Assembly: GCA_964384625.1 (NCBI GenBank)
Contig: CAYLNH010000306.1
Coordinates: forward strand, 1-8,183
Length of the DNA stretch: 8,183 nucleotides
From: CAYLNH01 sp964384625
Lineage (GTDB): Bacteria; Verrucomicrobiota; Lentisphaeria; JABSQK01
Direction of reading: 5' to 3'
The position numbers and the translations under genes were made by a program. Positions 1-7,200 of this stretch are shown piece after piece (the first letter of the stretch is position 1; each line of letters opens with the position of its first letter). The notes beneath the pieces were generated by a model. The model searched no databases. It saw nothing but the letters and a program-made list of their open reading frames with translations, and was not told the DNA's origin.

Positions 1-1310
1 GATTGTAGGGGTGTTGCAATGCGAGTGCCTGTCCTGCTGCATTGGAAGATCCGCTTCAGCAATTCCATTGGGCCATCGTGATTGAACACGCAGGCAACCA
101 TATTTACCGCGGTCCTCCGGTAGTCGAAGGCCTCGTCGCCATGGAAAACGACCGGGGTGTTTTTGAGGCTCGAATTGGCGATCGTCAACACATCCACTGG
201 TGTGCTGATTGATACCAGCGGACGATCGCTTGCGGCACGTACGTTCTCGATTGTGAACTGTTCCTGCAACGGCACAGCCGCACCCGGGTAGTATGACCGG
301 CTGAAGCGGTTCTTGCTGAACATGAAGGAGAATCCAACCCGCGCTTTTTCCAGAAAGATATCGCGGAAGACGACATTGCGGACGCCGGCAGTGTAGACCG
401 CTTCATCCTGCATCATGCGCCAGTTGATCCCGTCCAGGAGGCATGTGCCTTCTGTGTGCAGCGGTTTCGTCTTCGACGTGTAGACTGTGCCATCGGGTTG
501 CGCCTGCACACGATAGAGGCGGCCATCGCTGATTACGATGTCGCCTTGCTGCACGTCCATGCCTTTCCGCCAATCGATCCAGCCCCCCGCCAGCAACCGG
601 CAGAAGAAACCGGTGGTGTCGTCGGCTGCCAGATCCCAGCATTTCTCGACCACACCGTTTTCGATCCAGCCCAGTTCGGGGTTGCCGACGATCCAGTCGT
701 GGGCATTCAAAGCCACGGCATCGTCGAAGGTCTGAAAAACGCCGTTGCGAATGGTAAAGCGATTGCCGCGCCCCAGGTGGACGCCGTCCTTCGCCCCTTT
801 GATCACCACGTCGTCGATAATGATATCTTCGAACGTGCAGACGTGTATGGCGTATTGAGCCGGTCCGAGATCGAGACAGCGAAAACGTTCAATGCGCAGT
901 TCGCGCACATAGAAGAACGCCAGTTGCCCATGCAATCCGTAGATCTCGAAGTTACGAACGTCGACGTCGTTGACGACGATCTGCAGGCCCTCGATCAAGA
1001 TCCGTTCATCGAATTGCCGTTGCCGCGCGCCCTTATTCAGCAATACGTGCGTGAAGGCGCCGACCTCGTCGACTTTCTTCACGAACACTCCATGCCCGAA
1101 ACGAATGGCCGTATGGCTGCCGACATAGACGGTGCGCGCGAGTTTGTAGGTCCCGGGACAGCTGACGACGATTGTGCCGCCCTGATCAATGGCCGCCTGC
1201 AGTGCGTCGGCATTATCTGTTCCTGATGCCGCGGGCGAAAAACCGAAAGCCGCGGCGTCGATGAAGCCCTCATGGGCCGTTGGTCGTTCTTCGGCGTTCT
1301 CATGCACCAT
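1..1310 (-). CDS. Right-handed beta-helix (pectate lyase superfamily) protein, 3'-partial
   Basis: This frame starts at ATG 1310-1308 and has no stop before the window edge, giving at least 436 codons. Residues 17-80 look like the opening of the Pectate_lyase_3 type fold: a D-x(4)-FG start, then a TDNADALQAAID helix, GGTIVV, PGTYKL and a short strand ladder. Residues 100-235 and 305-410 continue as short beta strands with repeated R-N-x-x-F and I-D-D-V-V-I type rungs, as in parallel beta-helices acting on or binding polysaccharide. Between them, about residues 244-300 contain GDIVISDGRLYRV, then a TKPLHTEG turn and DGINWRMM. This resembles small carbohydrate-binding or phage tail-fibre modules. 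No signal peptide is visible at the charged N-terminus, so cellular location is unclear. The start is set by an AGGTGA Shine-Dalgarno. It lies 46 nt downstream of the acetyltransferase gene and is probably co-transcribed. Substrate is unknown. Residues 420-436 lie in the suspect terminal repeat, so the true gene may diverge there. Confidence 0.75.
   Translation of the reverse strand, partial: MVHENAEERPTAHEGFIDAAAFGFSPAASGTDNADALQAAIDQGGTIVVSCPGTYKLARTVYVGSHTAIRFGHGVFVKKVDEVGAFTHVLLNKGARQRQFDERILIEGLQIVVNDVDVRNFEIYGLHGQLAFFYVRELRIERFRCLDLGPAQYAIHVCTFEDIIIDDVVIKGAKDGVHLGRGNRFTIRNGVFQTFDDAVALNAHDWIVGNPELGWIENGVVEKCWDLAADDTTGFFCRLLAGGWIDWRKGMDVQQGDIVISDGRLYRVQAQPDGTVYTSKTKPLHTEGTCLLDGINWRMMQDEAVYTAGVRNVVFRDIFLEKARVGFSFMFSKNRFSRSYYPGAAVPLQEQFTIENVRAASDRPLVSISTPVDVLTIANSSLKNTPVVFHGDEAFDYRRTAVNMVACVFNHDGPMELLKRIFQCSRTGTRIATPLQ
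4..53. repeat. Left copy of 50-bp terminal inverted repeat
   Basis: These 50 bases, beginning TGTAGGGGTGTTGCAATGCG and ending GGAAGATCCG, are the exact reverse complement of 8134-8183. The match stops abruptly at position 54 (C here, T in the partner). Only three bases (GAT) lie outside it at the left edge. On the minus strand it supplies residues 420-436 of the beta-helix frame. The same bases encode the start of the peroxidase at the other end, where the reading (LEDP followed by LKVKDIDG) looks natural. I therefore suspect the left copy is the foreign one, joined by a chimeric or fold-back event or an assembly repeat node. A real genomic inverted repeat is the alternative. Confidence 0.9.
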
Positions 1311-1314
1311 CGTT

Positions 1315-1320
1315 TCACCT
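1315..1320 (-). promoter_or_regulatory. Ribosome binding site of beta-helix gene
   Basis: AGGTGA on the minus strand sits 4 nt before the ATG at 1310. It fixes the start of the beta-helix gene, which lacks other close in-frame ATG, GTG or TTG candidates upstream. Confidence 0.6.
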
Positions 1321-1356
1321 CTATTCGGACCCGTTCTCGTGGAGATCTGTGGGGGG

Positions 1357-1872
1357 TTATTGACCATCGGCGCCAAAGGCGCCGTGGAACGTCACGGTGC
1401 CCTTGGGAGTATCACCAGCAAACGACAACGTGAAGAATACCTCCGGCGGCACGCCTTCAAGCGCCAGGCCGGACGGATTCGCAAAGCCGAACTTCCGGTA
1501 GTACTCCGGATGGCCCACCAGGCAACAGCCCTTGGCGTTCAGCTCCTGCAGTCGCGCCAAACCTGCTTCGATCAATGCAGTGCCAATGCCCTGCCGTTGA
1601 TGCTCCGGCAGCACCGACACCGGTCCGAGCCCGTACCAGTCCTGCGTACCGTCCGCCATGGCCACGGGAGAACACGCGATGTGGCCGATAACCTGTCCAT
1701 CCCGTTCTGCCACCAGCGACACGGTCAACGCATCAGCCGCCCGCAAGGCCTCGATAATGTACTGTTCGGTATGATTGCTGATCTCCAGCGTGGCGAACGC
1801 CGCTGCAGTCACGTCGGCGATCGCTTCAATATCAGCGGGAGTCTCGTCCCGGATGGTCAGGTCTGCAGCCAT
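1357..1872 (-). CDS. GNAT family N-acetyltransferase, YhbS-like
   Basis: This is a 171-aa protein of the GNAT fold, which transfers an acetyl group from acetyl-CoA to an amine. The acceptor cannot be read from sequence. It opens with LTIRDETPADIEAIADVTAAAF, the usual first strand and helix. It then has strands around residues 50-70 (LTVSLVAE, QVIGHIACSPV) and GLGPVSVLPEHQ leading into the acetyl-CoA pyrophosphate loop Q92-R-Q-G95-I-G97. The C-terminal part, with GHPEYYRKFGF at 120-130 and a late PPEVFF segment, is typical of the COG3153/YhbS group. The frame is open further upstream to 2028, but that extension is not family-like. The ATG at 1872 has an AAGGA site 5 nt before it and gives the standard family length. 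It may be transcribed with topA or from its own promoter, which I do not see clearly. The beta-helix gene follows after 46 nt. Confidence 0.85.
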   Translation of the reverse strand: MAADLTIRDETPADIEAIADVTAAAFATLEISNHTEQYIIEALRAADALTVSLVAERDGQVIGHIACSPVAMADGTQDWYGLGPVSVLPEHQRQGIGTALIEAGLARLQELNAKGCCLVGHPEYYRKFGFANPSGLALEGVPPEVFFTLSFAGDTPKGTVTFHGAFGADGQ

Positions 1873-1877
1873 GGTCG

Positions 1878-1882
1878 TCCTT
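1878..1882 (-). promoter_or_regulatory. Ribosome binding site of GNAT gene
   Basis: AAGGA on the minus strand lies 5 nt before the ATG at 1872. It decides that start over the longer open frame reaching back to 2028. Confidence 0.65.
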
Positions 1883-1928
1883 ATCCTGGTTGATGGCCAC
1901 GGTATCATAGTCCCGACGTTCTTCAGTT

Positions 1929-2075
1929 CTACAAGGGGATGGCAAGAATTGCTGCACCGAAGGCAACGCCAGGCAGGCACAGCAGGCAGATCAACAGGCT
2001 CAGACGCGGCGCGGCGCCGGCACGGCATTTTGCGGATTCGCCGATCCGCCGGCTTTTGGGAGTGATGTACGGCAC
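1929..2075 (-). CDS. Possible small single-span membrane protein (hypothetical)
   Basis: A 48-codon frame starts at GTG 2075-2073 and stops at TAG 1931-1929, inside the 269-bp gap between topA and the acetyltransferase. Residues 1-24 are basic (KSRR, KCR). Residues 25-46 form one hydrophobic stretch, LSLLICLLCLPGVAFG followed by AAILAI, long enough for a transmembrane helix, ending two residues before the C-terminus. This could be a tail-anchored or signal-anchor peptide. No Shine-Dalgarno is visible and the start overlaps a hairpin. The frame is open from the topA stop onward, so a CTG or other start cannot be excluded. I do not recognise a family. GC-rich chance coding is the main alternative. 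Confidence 0.25.
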   Translation of the reverse strand: MPYITPKSRRIGESAKCRAGAAPRLSLLICLLCLPGVAFGAAILAIPL

Positions 2076-2088
2076 CGGCAGTGCCGGT
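2074..2088 (-). terminator. GC hairpin downstream of topA (weak terminator candidate)
   Basis: ACCGGC and GCCGGT form a 6-bp stem around a 3-nt loop, about 55 nt after the topA stop. There is no T-run after it, so intrinsic termination is doubtful. The same gap holds a 10-bp direct repeat, TGCCGGCCGC, at 2101-2110 and 2127-2136. No other signal was seen between topA and the acetyltransferase apart from the small ORF. Confidence 0.25.
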
Positions 2089-2141
2089 TCAATGTTTCCG
2101 TGCCGGCCGCCGCGACGGGGGCAGACTGCCGGCCGCAGGAC

Positions 2142-4916
2142 TCAGTCGTTCGTTTCTTCGGCGCTTTGCACTTTGTCCAGGTTGTTGACCGAGAACTTGC
2201 ACTTGGGATAGCGGCTGCAGCCGTAGAACTTGCGGCCGCGATAGTGTTTGCCGACGAGTTTGCCTTCTTTGCATTCGGGGCAGGTGACATCCGTCGGCTC
2301 GTCCGCCGGGCGATCCTTCTTCTTGCCGGGCTTCGGCAGGTCGAGGTCTTTCGTGCGTTCTTCGAAGTTGGGGATCTGGTCCTTGTACTTCTGCAGCACC
2401 TTGCCGAAAGCAGCGATCTGTTTCGGACTCAGGCGCCCTTTGGTGCTGAGCTGGCGCTTGAGTGAACTGACGAAGTTCTTGTCGTCAAAGGTTCGGCGGC
2501 CGCGCTTGACGGGTTCGGCCCATTCTTTGATGTCGTCGGCCAGGGCCAGGAGGTCCTTGAGTTCTTCCGCCGCGGCGGCGTCCGGCGCGTCCATCAGGCC
2601 AAGCTCCTCCTTGTGCGCGTCGTAGTCGGGGATCTGCTCGTGGTACTTGCGGATCACGGTTTTCAACGCGTTAAGCTGGCGGTCGGACAGCGGCTTGCGA
2701 CTTGCCTGTTCGCGGATCGAGTCGATAAACTCCTTGTCGTTGCGTTTGCGTTTGCCCTGCGGTTCTTCCCACTCGGTGACATGGTCGAGCAGCGCACAAA
2801 GTCTGAGCGCCGGCTCGTCCGGCTTCTGTGCTGCTTTTTCAGCTTGTTTTCGGCGGAATTCCTCGAGTTGTTCGGCGAATCCGTTGGCCGTCGCGACAGC
2901 CTGGAGGCCGGGCATCTGGGATTCGTATTTGACGGCCAGGCGCAGCAGCGCCAGCCATTGGCGTTCCGACAGGCGCTTGCCGCTTTCCATCTGCTTCTTG
3001 ATCGAGTTGCAGAACTTCTTGTCGTCATAGGTGCGCTTGCCGTTCTTTTCCGGCGGCGCGTATTCGATCTCGTCGGTGAACAGGTCCAGGAGGGACCGGA
3101 TCACGTCGTCGGGCGGCGCGTTCGTGATGTTCTTCGCTTCCTCGAGCCATTTGCTGAAATGGCCGTAGAACTTCTCCAGCATCTCGACCCACTCCTGGTC
3201 GCCCTGTTCGACGGCGTCCAGTTTGCCCTCCATCCACGCGGTGAAGTCCACCTCGAACAGCCGCGGCAGGTGGGTGCAGAGATAGGTGTTGACGTTCTTG
3301 CCGCGATCGGTCGGGATCAGCTTGCCTTTGTCTTTGTTGACGTAATCGCGCTTTTTGATGACGTTGATAATGCTGGCGTAGGTCGACGGCCGGCCGACGC
3401 CGTTGCTTTCGAGTTCGCGCACCAGCATGGCTTCGGAGAACCGCGGCGGCGGCTCGGTAAACTTCTGATCGCGATCGAGGTCCAACAGAGCACAGGGATC
3501 ATCGGTGGTCAGTTCCGGCAGCCGGTCGGTATCGTCCTCATCCTTGTCCTTGTCCTTGTCTTCGACGGCGTCTTCGAGGTCGTACACCTTCATGAAGCCC
3601 GGGAATTTCACGGCTGTACTGGTAGCGCGGAAGGTATACTTGTGGTCCGCGGTGCCCGTCCGGTTGCTGATTTCCACGCTGTACTGCATCAGTTGGGCCG
3701 GCGCCATCTGGCTGGCGACGAACCGATTCCAGATCAGCTCATACAGGCGGGCCTGGCGGTCGTCCAGGTACTTCCGCGCCTGCTTCGGCGTCAGCTTGAC
3801 ATCCGTCGGGCGGATGGCTTCGTGCGCTTCCTGGGCGGATTTCTTGGAGCGGTAGTGCGGGGCTTTGTCGGGGGCGAACTGCGGGCCGAACTGCTGCTGA
3901 ATGAAGTTGCGGGCAGCGTCCTGAGCGACCTTCGAGATGTTGACGGAGTCGGTTCGCATGTAGGTGATGAACCCGCCGGATTCGTCGTCGGAGGATTCAA
4001 CGCCTTCATAGAGCTGCTGGGCGACGCGCATGGTCTGTTCCGGACTCATGCGCAGATTGGCGCTGGCCGCCTGCTGCAGGGTGCTTGTGATGAACGGCGG
4101 CTTCGGGTTGCGGCGGCGCGGGGTCTTCTTCACCTCCGACACGAAATACTCGCCGCGCTGCGCGTCGTCGGCAAAGTTCCGGGCGATTTCGGCGCTGTTG
4201 ATGGCCGGGCCGGTGCCGGTGGTCTGGCCGGCGGACAAGCCGCCTTTGGGTACCTGGATGGCCTGGTCGTCAATACGGGCGAGCTTCGCCGTGAACCCTT
4301 CCTGTGTGGCGGTCTTCTCGAACTTGCCGGTCAGGAGCCAATACTCTTCCGGGGTGAAGTTGTTGATCAGCTCTTCGCGTTCGCAGATCAGGCGCAGGGC
4401 GACGGACTGCACGCGGCCGGCGCTGGTGCCGCGTTCGACGCGGCGCTGCAGCAGCGGGCTGACCTTGTAGCCGACCAGGCGGTCGAGAATGCGGCGGGCC
4501 TGCTGGGCATCGACCAAGTCCATGTTCAGCGCGCTCGGCTTGTCGAACGATGCCTGCACGGCCGGCCGCGTGATTTCGTGGAACGTCACGCGATGGAAAC
4601 TCGCCTGCTTGTTCTTGGCTTTCAGGATCTCGTAGATATGCCAGGCGATGGCTTCGCCTTCGCGGTCCGGGTCTGTGGCCAGGTAGATGTCGTCCGCCTG
4701 TTTGGCGGCGTTCTGCAACTCGCCGATGACCTTCTTGCGCGACGCGGTCAGTTCGTAGTCCGGCTTGAAGTTGTCCTTGATGTCCACCCCCAGCCGGCGT
4801 TCCGGCAGATCGCGAATGTGGCCCATGGAAGCCATGATCTTGTATTCGTTGCCCAGGATGCGGGAGATGGTCCGGGCCTTGGACGGCGACTCAACAATAA
4901 CGAGACTTTTACTCAT
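2142..4916 (-). CDS. topA: DNA topoisomerase I (type IA) with three-repeat C-terminal region
   Basis: This 924-aa enzyme relaxes negative supercoils by nicking one strand through a 5'-phosphotyrosine link. The Toprim domain shows E9 in VIVESPSKA and DPDREGE at 82-88. GTSAGRVQSVAL at 163-174 and GVGRPSTYASI at 506-516 are core signatures. The catalytic tyrosine is Y319 in YMRTDS with R321 beside it, the same numbers as in E. coli. An acidic KDKDKDEDD linker lies near 455-462. After the core, about 606-852 holds three basic repeats described separately, then a single C4 zinc finger (C879, C882, C900, C906). E. coli TopA has several zinc-binding modules instead. The ATG at 4916 gives the usual MSKSLVIVESP start. 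A TTG at 4925 would add three residues. The gene begins 10 nt after the dprA stop with no clear Shine-Dalgarno, so translation is probably coupled. Confidence 0.97.
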   Translation of the reverse strand: MSKSLVIVESPSKARTISRILGNEYKIMASMGHIRDLPERRLGVDIKDNFKPDYELTASRKKVIGELQNAAKQADDIYLATDPDREGEAIAWHIYEILKAKNKQASFHRVTFHEITRPAVQASFDKPSALNMDLVDAQQARRILDRLVGYKVSPLLQRRVERGTSAGRVQSVALRLICEREELINNFTPEEYWLLTGKFEKTATQEGFTAKLARIDDQAIQVPKGGLSAGQTTGTGPAINSAEIARNFADDAQRGEYFVSEVKKTPRRRNPKPPFITSTLQQAASANLRMSPEQTMRVAQQLYEGVESSDDESGGFITYMRTDSVNISKVAQDAARNFIQQQFGPQFAPDKAPHYRSKKSAQEAHEAIRPTDVKLTPKQARKYLDDRQARLYELIWNRFVASQMAPAQLMQYSVEISNRTGTADHKYTFRATSTAVKFPGFMKVYDLEDAVEDKDKDKDEDDTDRLPELTTDDPCALLDLDRDQKFTEPPPRFSEAMLVRELESNGVGRPSTYASIINVIKKRDYVNKDKGKLIPTDRGKNVNTYLCTHLPRLFEVDFTAWMEGKLDAVEQGDQEWVEMLEKFYGHFSKWLEEAKNITNAPPDDVIRSLLDLFTDEIEYAPPEKNGKRTYDDKKFCNSIKKQMESGKRLSERQWLALLRLAVKYESQMPGLQAVATANGFAEQLEEFRRKQAEKAAQKPDEPALRLCALLDHVTEWEEPQGKRKRNDKEFIDSIREQASRKPLSDRQLNALKTVIRKYHEQIPDYDAHKEELGLMDAPDAAAAEELKDLLALADDIKEWAEPVKRGRRTFDDKNFVSSLKRQLSTKGRLSPKQIAAFGKVLQKYKDQIPNFEERTKDLDLPKPGKKKDRPADEPTDVTCPECKEGKLVGKHYRGRKFYGCSRYPKCKFSVNNLDKVQSAEETND
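2199..2282 (-). other. topA: TopA C-terminal zinc finger (single C4 module)
   Basis: CPEC, a 17-residue loop, then GCSRYPKC gives the C-x2-C-x17-C-x5-C arrangement of topoisomerase-type zinc ribbons, which bind single-stranded DNA. Only one copy is present, after the three-repeat region and 18 residues from the C-terminus. Confidence 0.85.
2361..3101 (-). repeat. topA: Three tandem protein repeats of about 65 aa in TopA tail
   Basis: Three related segments lie at about residues 606-672, 704-766 and 786-852, that is 2901-3101, 2619-2807 and 2361-2561. Each has a leucine-rich opening (SLLDLF, CALLDH, DLLALA), then an acidic or aromatic patch ending in P, a basic run (GKRTYDDKKF, KRKRNDKEF, GRRTFDDKNF), then S-[IL]-[KR]-x-Q, a loop, [KR]-x-LS-x-[RK]-Q or PLSDRQ, and a final helix ending KY-x-x-Q-[IM]-P. 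Spacers of about 31 and 19 residues separate them. The DNA has diverged well beyond the protein, so this is an old duplication. Basic helices suggest nucleic-acid binding, but that is inference. I do not recognise the repeat as a named domain. Confidence 0.85.
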
Positions 4917-4926
4917 AGATGACAAT

Positions 4927-6063
4927 TCAGTTATACAGGGCGAACCGCTTGCCGGGAAGCTGCTTTACAACGCGTTTCAGCTCCAGTCCCATCAGGACGG
5001 ACAGCAGCTTGTGGACGGGTTCACCGCTATGATTGACCAGTTCGTCGATGCCGGCTTCCCCGGGTTGCAGCAGTTCGCAGATGCGCGATTCCACTGGATC
5101 GAGTTCGGCAGGAACCGGTGTTGTTTGGGGTTTGCTGATGAGATCCAATTCCGGCTGCGCGGCCGGCTCGCAGGCCAGGCCGGGCAACGCGGCAAATTCG
5201 TTGGCGATGTCGTCCAGGGACGCCGTCAGACAGGCGCCGTCCCGGATCAGATCGTTGCAGCCCATGGACTGCGGCGAATCAATGCGGCCGGGGACCGCAA
5301 ACACTTTGCGGCCGAATTCGACGGCCTTCTCGGCGGTAATCAGGGAGCCGCTGTTGCGGCCGGCTTCCACCACCAGCGTGGCCGGGCACAGGGCCGCGAT
5401 GATCCGGTTGCGCATCGGAAACGTGCGGCGGTCCGGGCGCATGTTCATCGGCTGTTCCGTGACGACGCAGCCGGTGTCGCAGAGGTTCGCTGCCAGTGGG
5501 ATGTTCTCCGGCGGGAAAACCTGATCCAGGCCGCCGCCGAGGACGGCGATCGTGCGGCCGCCGCCGTCAACTGTGGTTCGGTGGGCGACGGTGTCAATAC
5601 CGCGCGCCAGTCCGGAGACGATCACCCAGCCGGCGTTCGCCGCCGACCGCACCAGGTTTTCGGCCGCTTTCTGGCCGTACAGTGTGGTCTTGCGCGAGCC
5701 GACCACCGCCAGACCGCGATCCCAGGCCTGCTGCAGTGGGGCCAGCTTGCCCTTGACATACAGCACCAGCGGGGGGTCCTTGATATCCCGCAAACCCTGC
5801 GGATAGTCGTCGTCTTCCAGGGTCAGCACCTGGGCGCCGCTGCGCTCGATGCGTTCCAACTCGTCGGCGAGGTCCATATTGTCGGACCAGTCCGCAATCG
5901 CTGCCGCCGCCTTCGGACCGATCCCCTGAACCCGGCTCAACGCCGCGGCTTCGGCGGCCAGGACCGCTTCGGGCGAGTCGAATACCGCCAGCAGTTGACG
6001 GACCCGGATCGGGCCGATCAGCGGCAGTGCATTCAGAATGATGTAAGCTTCCTTACGCGTCAC
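4927..6063 (-). CDS. dprA: DNA processing protein DprA
   Basis: This 378-aa cytoplasmic protein binds incoming single-stranded DNA and loads RecA during natural transformation, and occurs widely even in non-competent bacteria. The N-terminal part has two helix-hairpin-helix-like turns (LIGPIRVRQLL at 15-25, VQGIGPKAAAAI at 45-56). The Rossmann-like core shows VVGSRKTT at 120-127, SGLARGID at 150-157, VFPPEN at 182-187, TFPMRNRIIA at 214-223 and the SGSLITA loop near 238-244. Residues 322-378 form the small winged-helix C-terminal domain found in many DprA proteins. Length and order are those of a complete gene. It starts with GTG at 6063, inside the last 11 bp of aroB, with GAGG 6 nt before it. 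Its stop is followed by topA after 10 nt. Confidence 0.96.
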   Translation of the reverse strand: MTRKEAYIILNALPLIGPIRVRQLLAVFDSPEAVLAAEAAALSRVQGIGPKAAAAIADWSDNMDLADELERIERSGAQVLTLEDDDYPQGLRDIKDPPLVLYVKGKLAPLQQAWDRGLAVVGSRKTTLYGQKAAENLVRSAANAGWVIVSGLARGIDTVAHRTTVDGGGRTIAVLGGGLDQVFPPENIPLAANLCDTGCVVTEQPMNMRPDRRTFPMRNRIIAALCPATLVVEAGRNSGSLITAEKAVEFGRKVFAVPGRIDSPQSMGCNDLIRDGACLTASLDDIANEFAALPGLACEPAAQPELDLISKPQTTPVPAELDPVESRICELLQPGEAGIDELVNHSGEPVHKLLSVLMGLELKRVVKQLPGKRFALYN

Positions 6064-7156
6064 AGTGCGCCTCGATCGATACCAGGAGTTCGTCTTCGGT
6101 TACGTCTTTGACCACGACACAGCGCCCCAGCGCTTCCGGCAGGATGACGCGGACCTGGCCGTGTTCATATTTCTTGTCGGTGCGCATTGCCGCCAGGACC
6201 TCCTGCGGGTTGAAGCCTTTGGCTCGGGTCTGCAGGCCGAGACGTTGCCACAGGGACTCCTGCTGCGCGTACAGCTCTTCCAGCGCCGGCTGCCGGCGGG
6301 ACGCCAGATCGGCGGCCATCATCATGCCGATCGCCACCGCCTCGCCGTGGTTCAGTCGCGAGAAGTCCGCCAGCTTCTCGAGCGCATGACCAAACGTGTG
6401 GCCGTAATTCAAAATCGCCCGCTGCCCCGTCAGGTCCTCTTCGTCGGCCAGCACGACTTCCGCTTTCAACTCGCAGCAGCGCTGGATCACGCGGCTGTAG
6501 ATGGCCGGGTCGAGCTGCAGCAGACCTTCGACACTGGCCGCCAGAAAAGCGAAGAAATCGGCATCCTGAATGACCCCGTATTTCACGACCTCCGCCAGAC
6601 CGCAACGCAGCTCGCGAAGGGGCAGCGTCCGCAATGTGGCCACATCCGCCAGCACGGCCTTCGGCTGCTTGAAGGCGCCGACCAGGTTCTTGCCTTCCGG
6701 CAGATCCACGCCGGTCTTGCCGCCGACCGCGCTGTCGACCATCGCCAGCAGCGACGTCGGACACTGAAGGTACTCGATGCCTCGCATGAACGTGGCCGCG
6801 GTGAAGCCCGCCATATCGCCGGTGACGCCGCCGCCGAGGGCGATGATCAGACTCCGGCGGTCCATGCCGGCCGCCACGGCCGTGTGGTAAAACCCGGAAA
6901 TCGTCTCCAGCGTCTTCGACTCTTCGCCGGCCGGGAATGTCGTGATCGCGACCTTTGCCGCGCCGGCCCCAGTCAGGAGGTCCTTCATGTGCTCGCCGTA
7001 CAGCGGGGCTACATTGCTGTCCGAAATTACCAGACAACTGCGTCCGTCAATCAGCGGCGCAATGCCGCCGTCTACCCCGTCGCGGTAGAAACCGTTGCCG
7101 ATCAGAATGTCGTAGGCACGGCCGGATATGGGTATATTTATCTTATGTTCAATCAT
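6053..7156 (-). CDS. aroB: 3-dehydroquinate synthase
   Basis: This 367-aa cytoplasmic enzyme converts DAHP to 3-dehydroquinate, the second step of the shikimate pathway to aromatic amino acids, using NAD+ and a divalent metal. The NAD-binding loop is GGGVTGD at 108-114, followed by SAVGGKTGVD at 142-151 and GKNLVGAF at 155-162. The expected metal ligands are E189 in CGLAEVVKYG, H253 in NYGHTFGHALE and H270 in NHGEAVAIGMMMA. Length is normal and the gene looks intact. The ATG at 7156 has only a weak GGGA site about 9 nt upstream. It is the first gene of the aroB-dprA-topA operon, about 40 nt below a good promoter match, and overlaps dprA by 11 bp. Confidence 0.97.
   Translation of the reverse strand: MIEHKINIPISGRAYDILIGNGFYRDGVDGGIAPLIDGRSCLVISDSNVAPLYGEHMKDLLTGAGAAKVAITTFPAGEESKTLETISGFYHTAVAAGMDRRSLIIALGGGVTGDMAGFTAATFMRGIEYLQCPTSLLAMVDSAVGGKTGVDLPEGKNLVGAFKQPKAVLADVATLRTLPLRELRCGLAEVVKYGVIQDADFFAFLAASVEGLLQLDPAIYSRVIQRCCELKAEVVLADEEDLTGQRAILNYGHTFGHALEKLADFSRLNHGEAVAIGMMMAADLASRRQPALEELYAQQESLWQRLGLQTRAKGFNPQEVLAAMRTDKKYEHGQVRVILPEALGRCVVVKDVTEDELLVSIEAHCDA
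6070..6073 (-). promoter_or_regulatory. Ribosome binding site of dprA inside aroB
   Basis: GAGG on the minus strand lies 6 nt before the GTG start of dprA, within the last codons of aroB. It supports the GTG start and the 11-bp overlap. Confidence 0.55.
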
Positions 7157-7200
7157 TTACGAGCATCCCGAGAGATTGAGGCGTAAAGCGGAAAGCCGGT

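Noticed and set aside
456..1226. 256-codon plus-strand frame opposite the beta-helix gene
   Set aside because: The minus strand encodes a coherent beta-helix protein with a good ribosome site; the plus-strand frame is its shadow.
1873..2028. Longer N-terminus for the acetyltransferase
   Set aside because: The extra 52 residues are not GNAT-like, and the ATG at 1872 has its own AAGGA site and gives the normal family start.
2613..4922. 769-codon open frame on the plus strand opposite topA
   Set aside because: It lies entirely antisense to a gene with all catalytic motifs. Its composition (rich in V, G, R, L, D) is the expected shadow of high-GC coding DNA, and it has no recognisable domain.
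4765..6111. 448-codon plus-strand frame opposite dprA
   Set aside because: Antisense shadow of dprA and the start of topA with no recognisable motif.
6065..7186. 373-codon plus-strand frame opposite aroB
   Set aside because: Antisense shadow of an intact aroB, rich in R, Q, H and V with no family signature.
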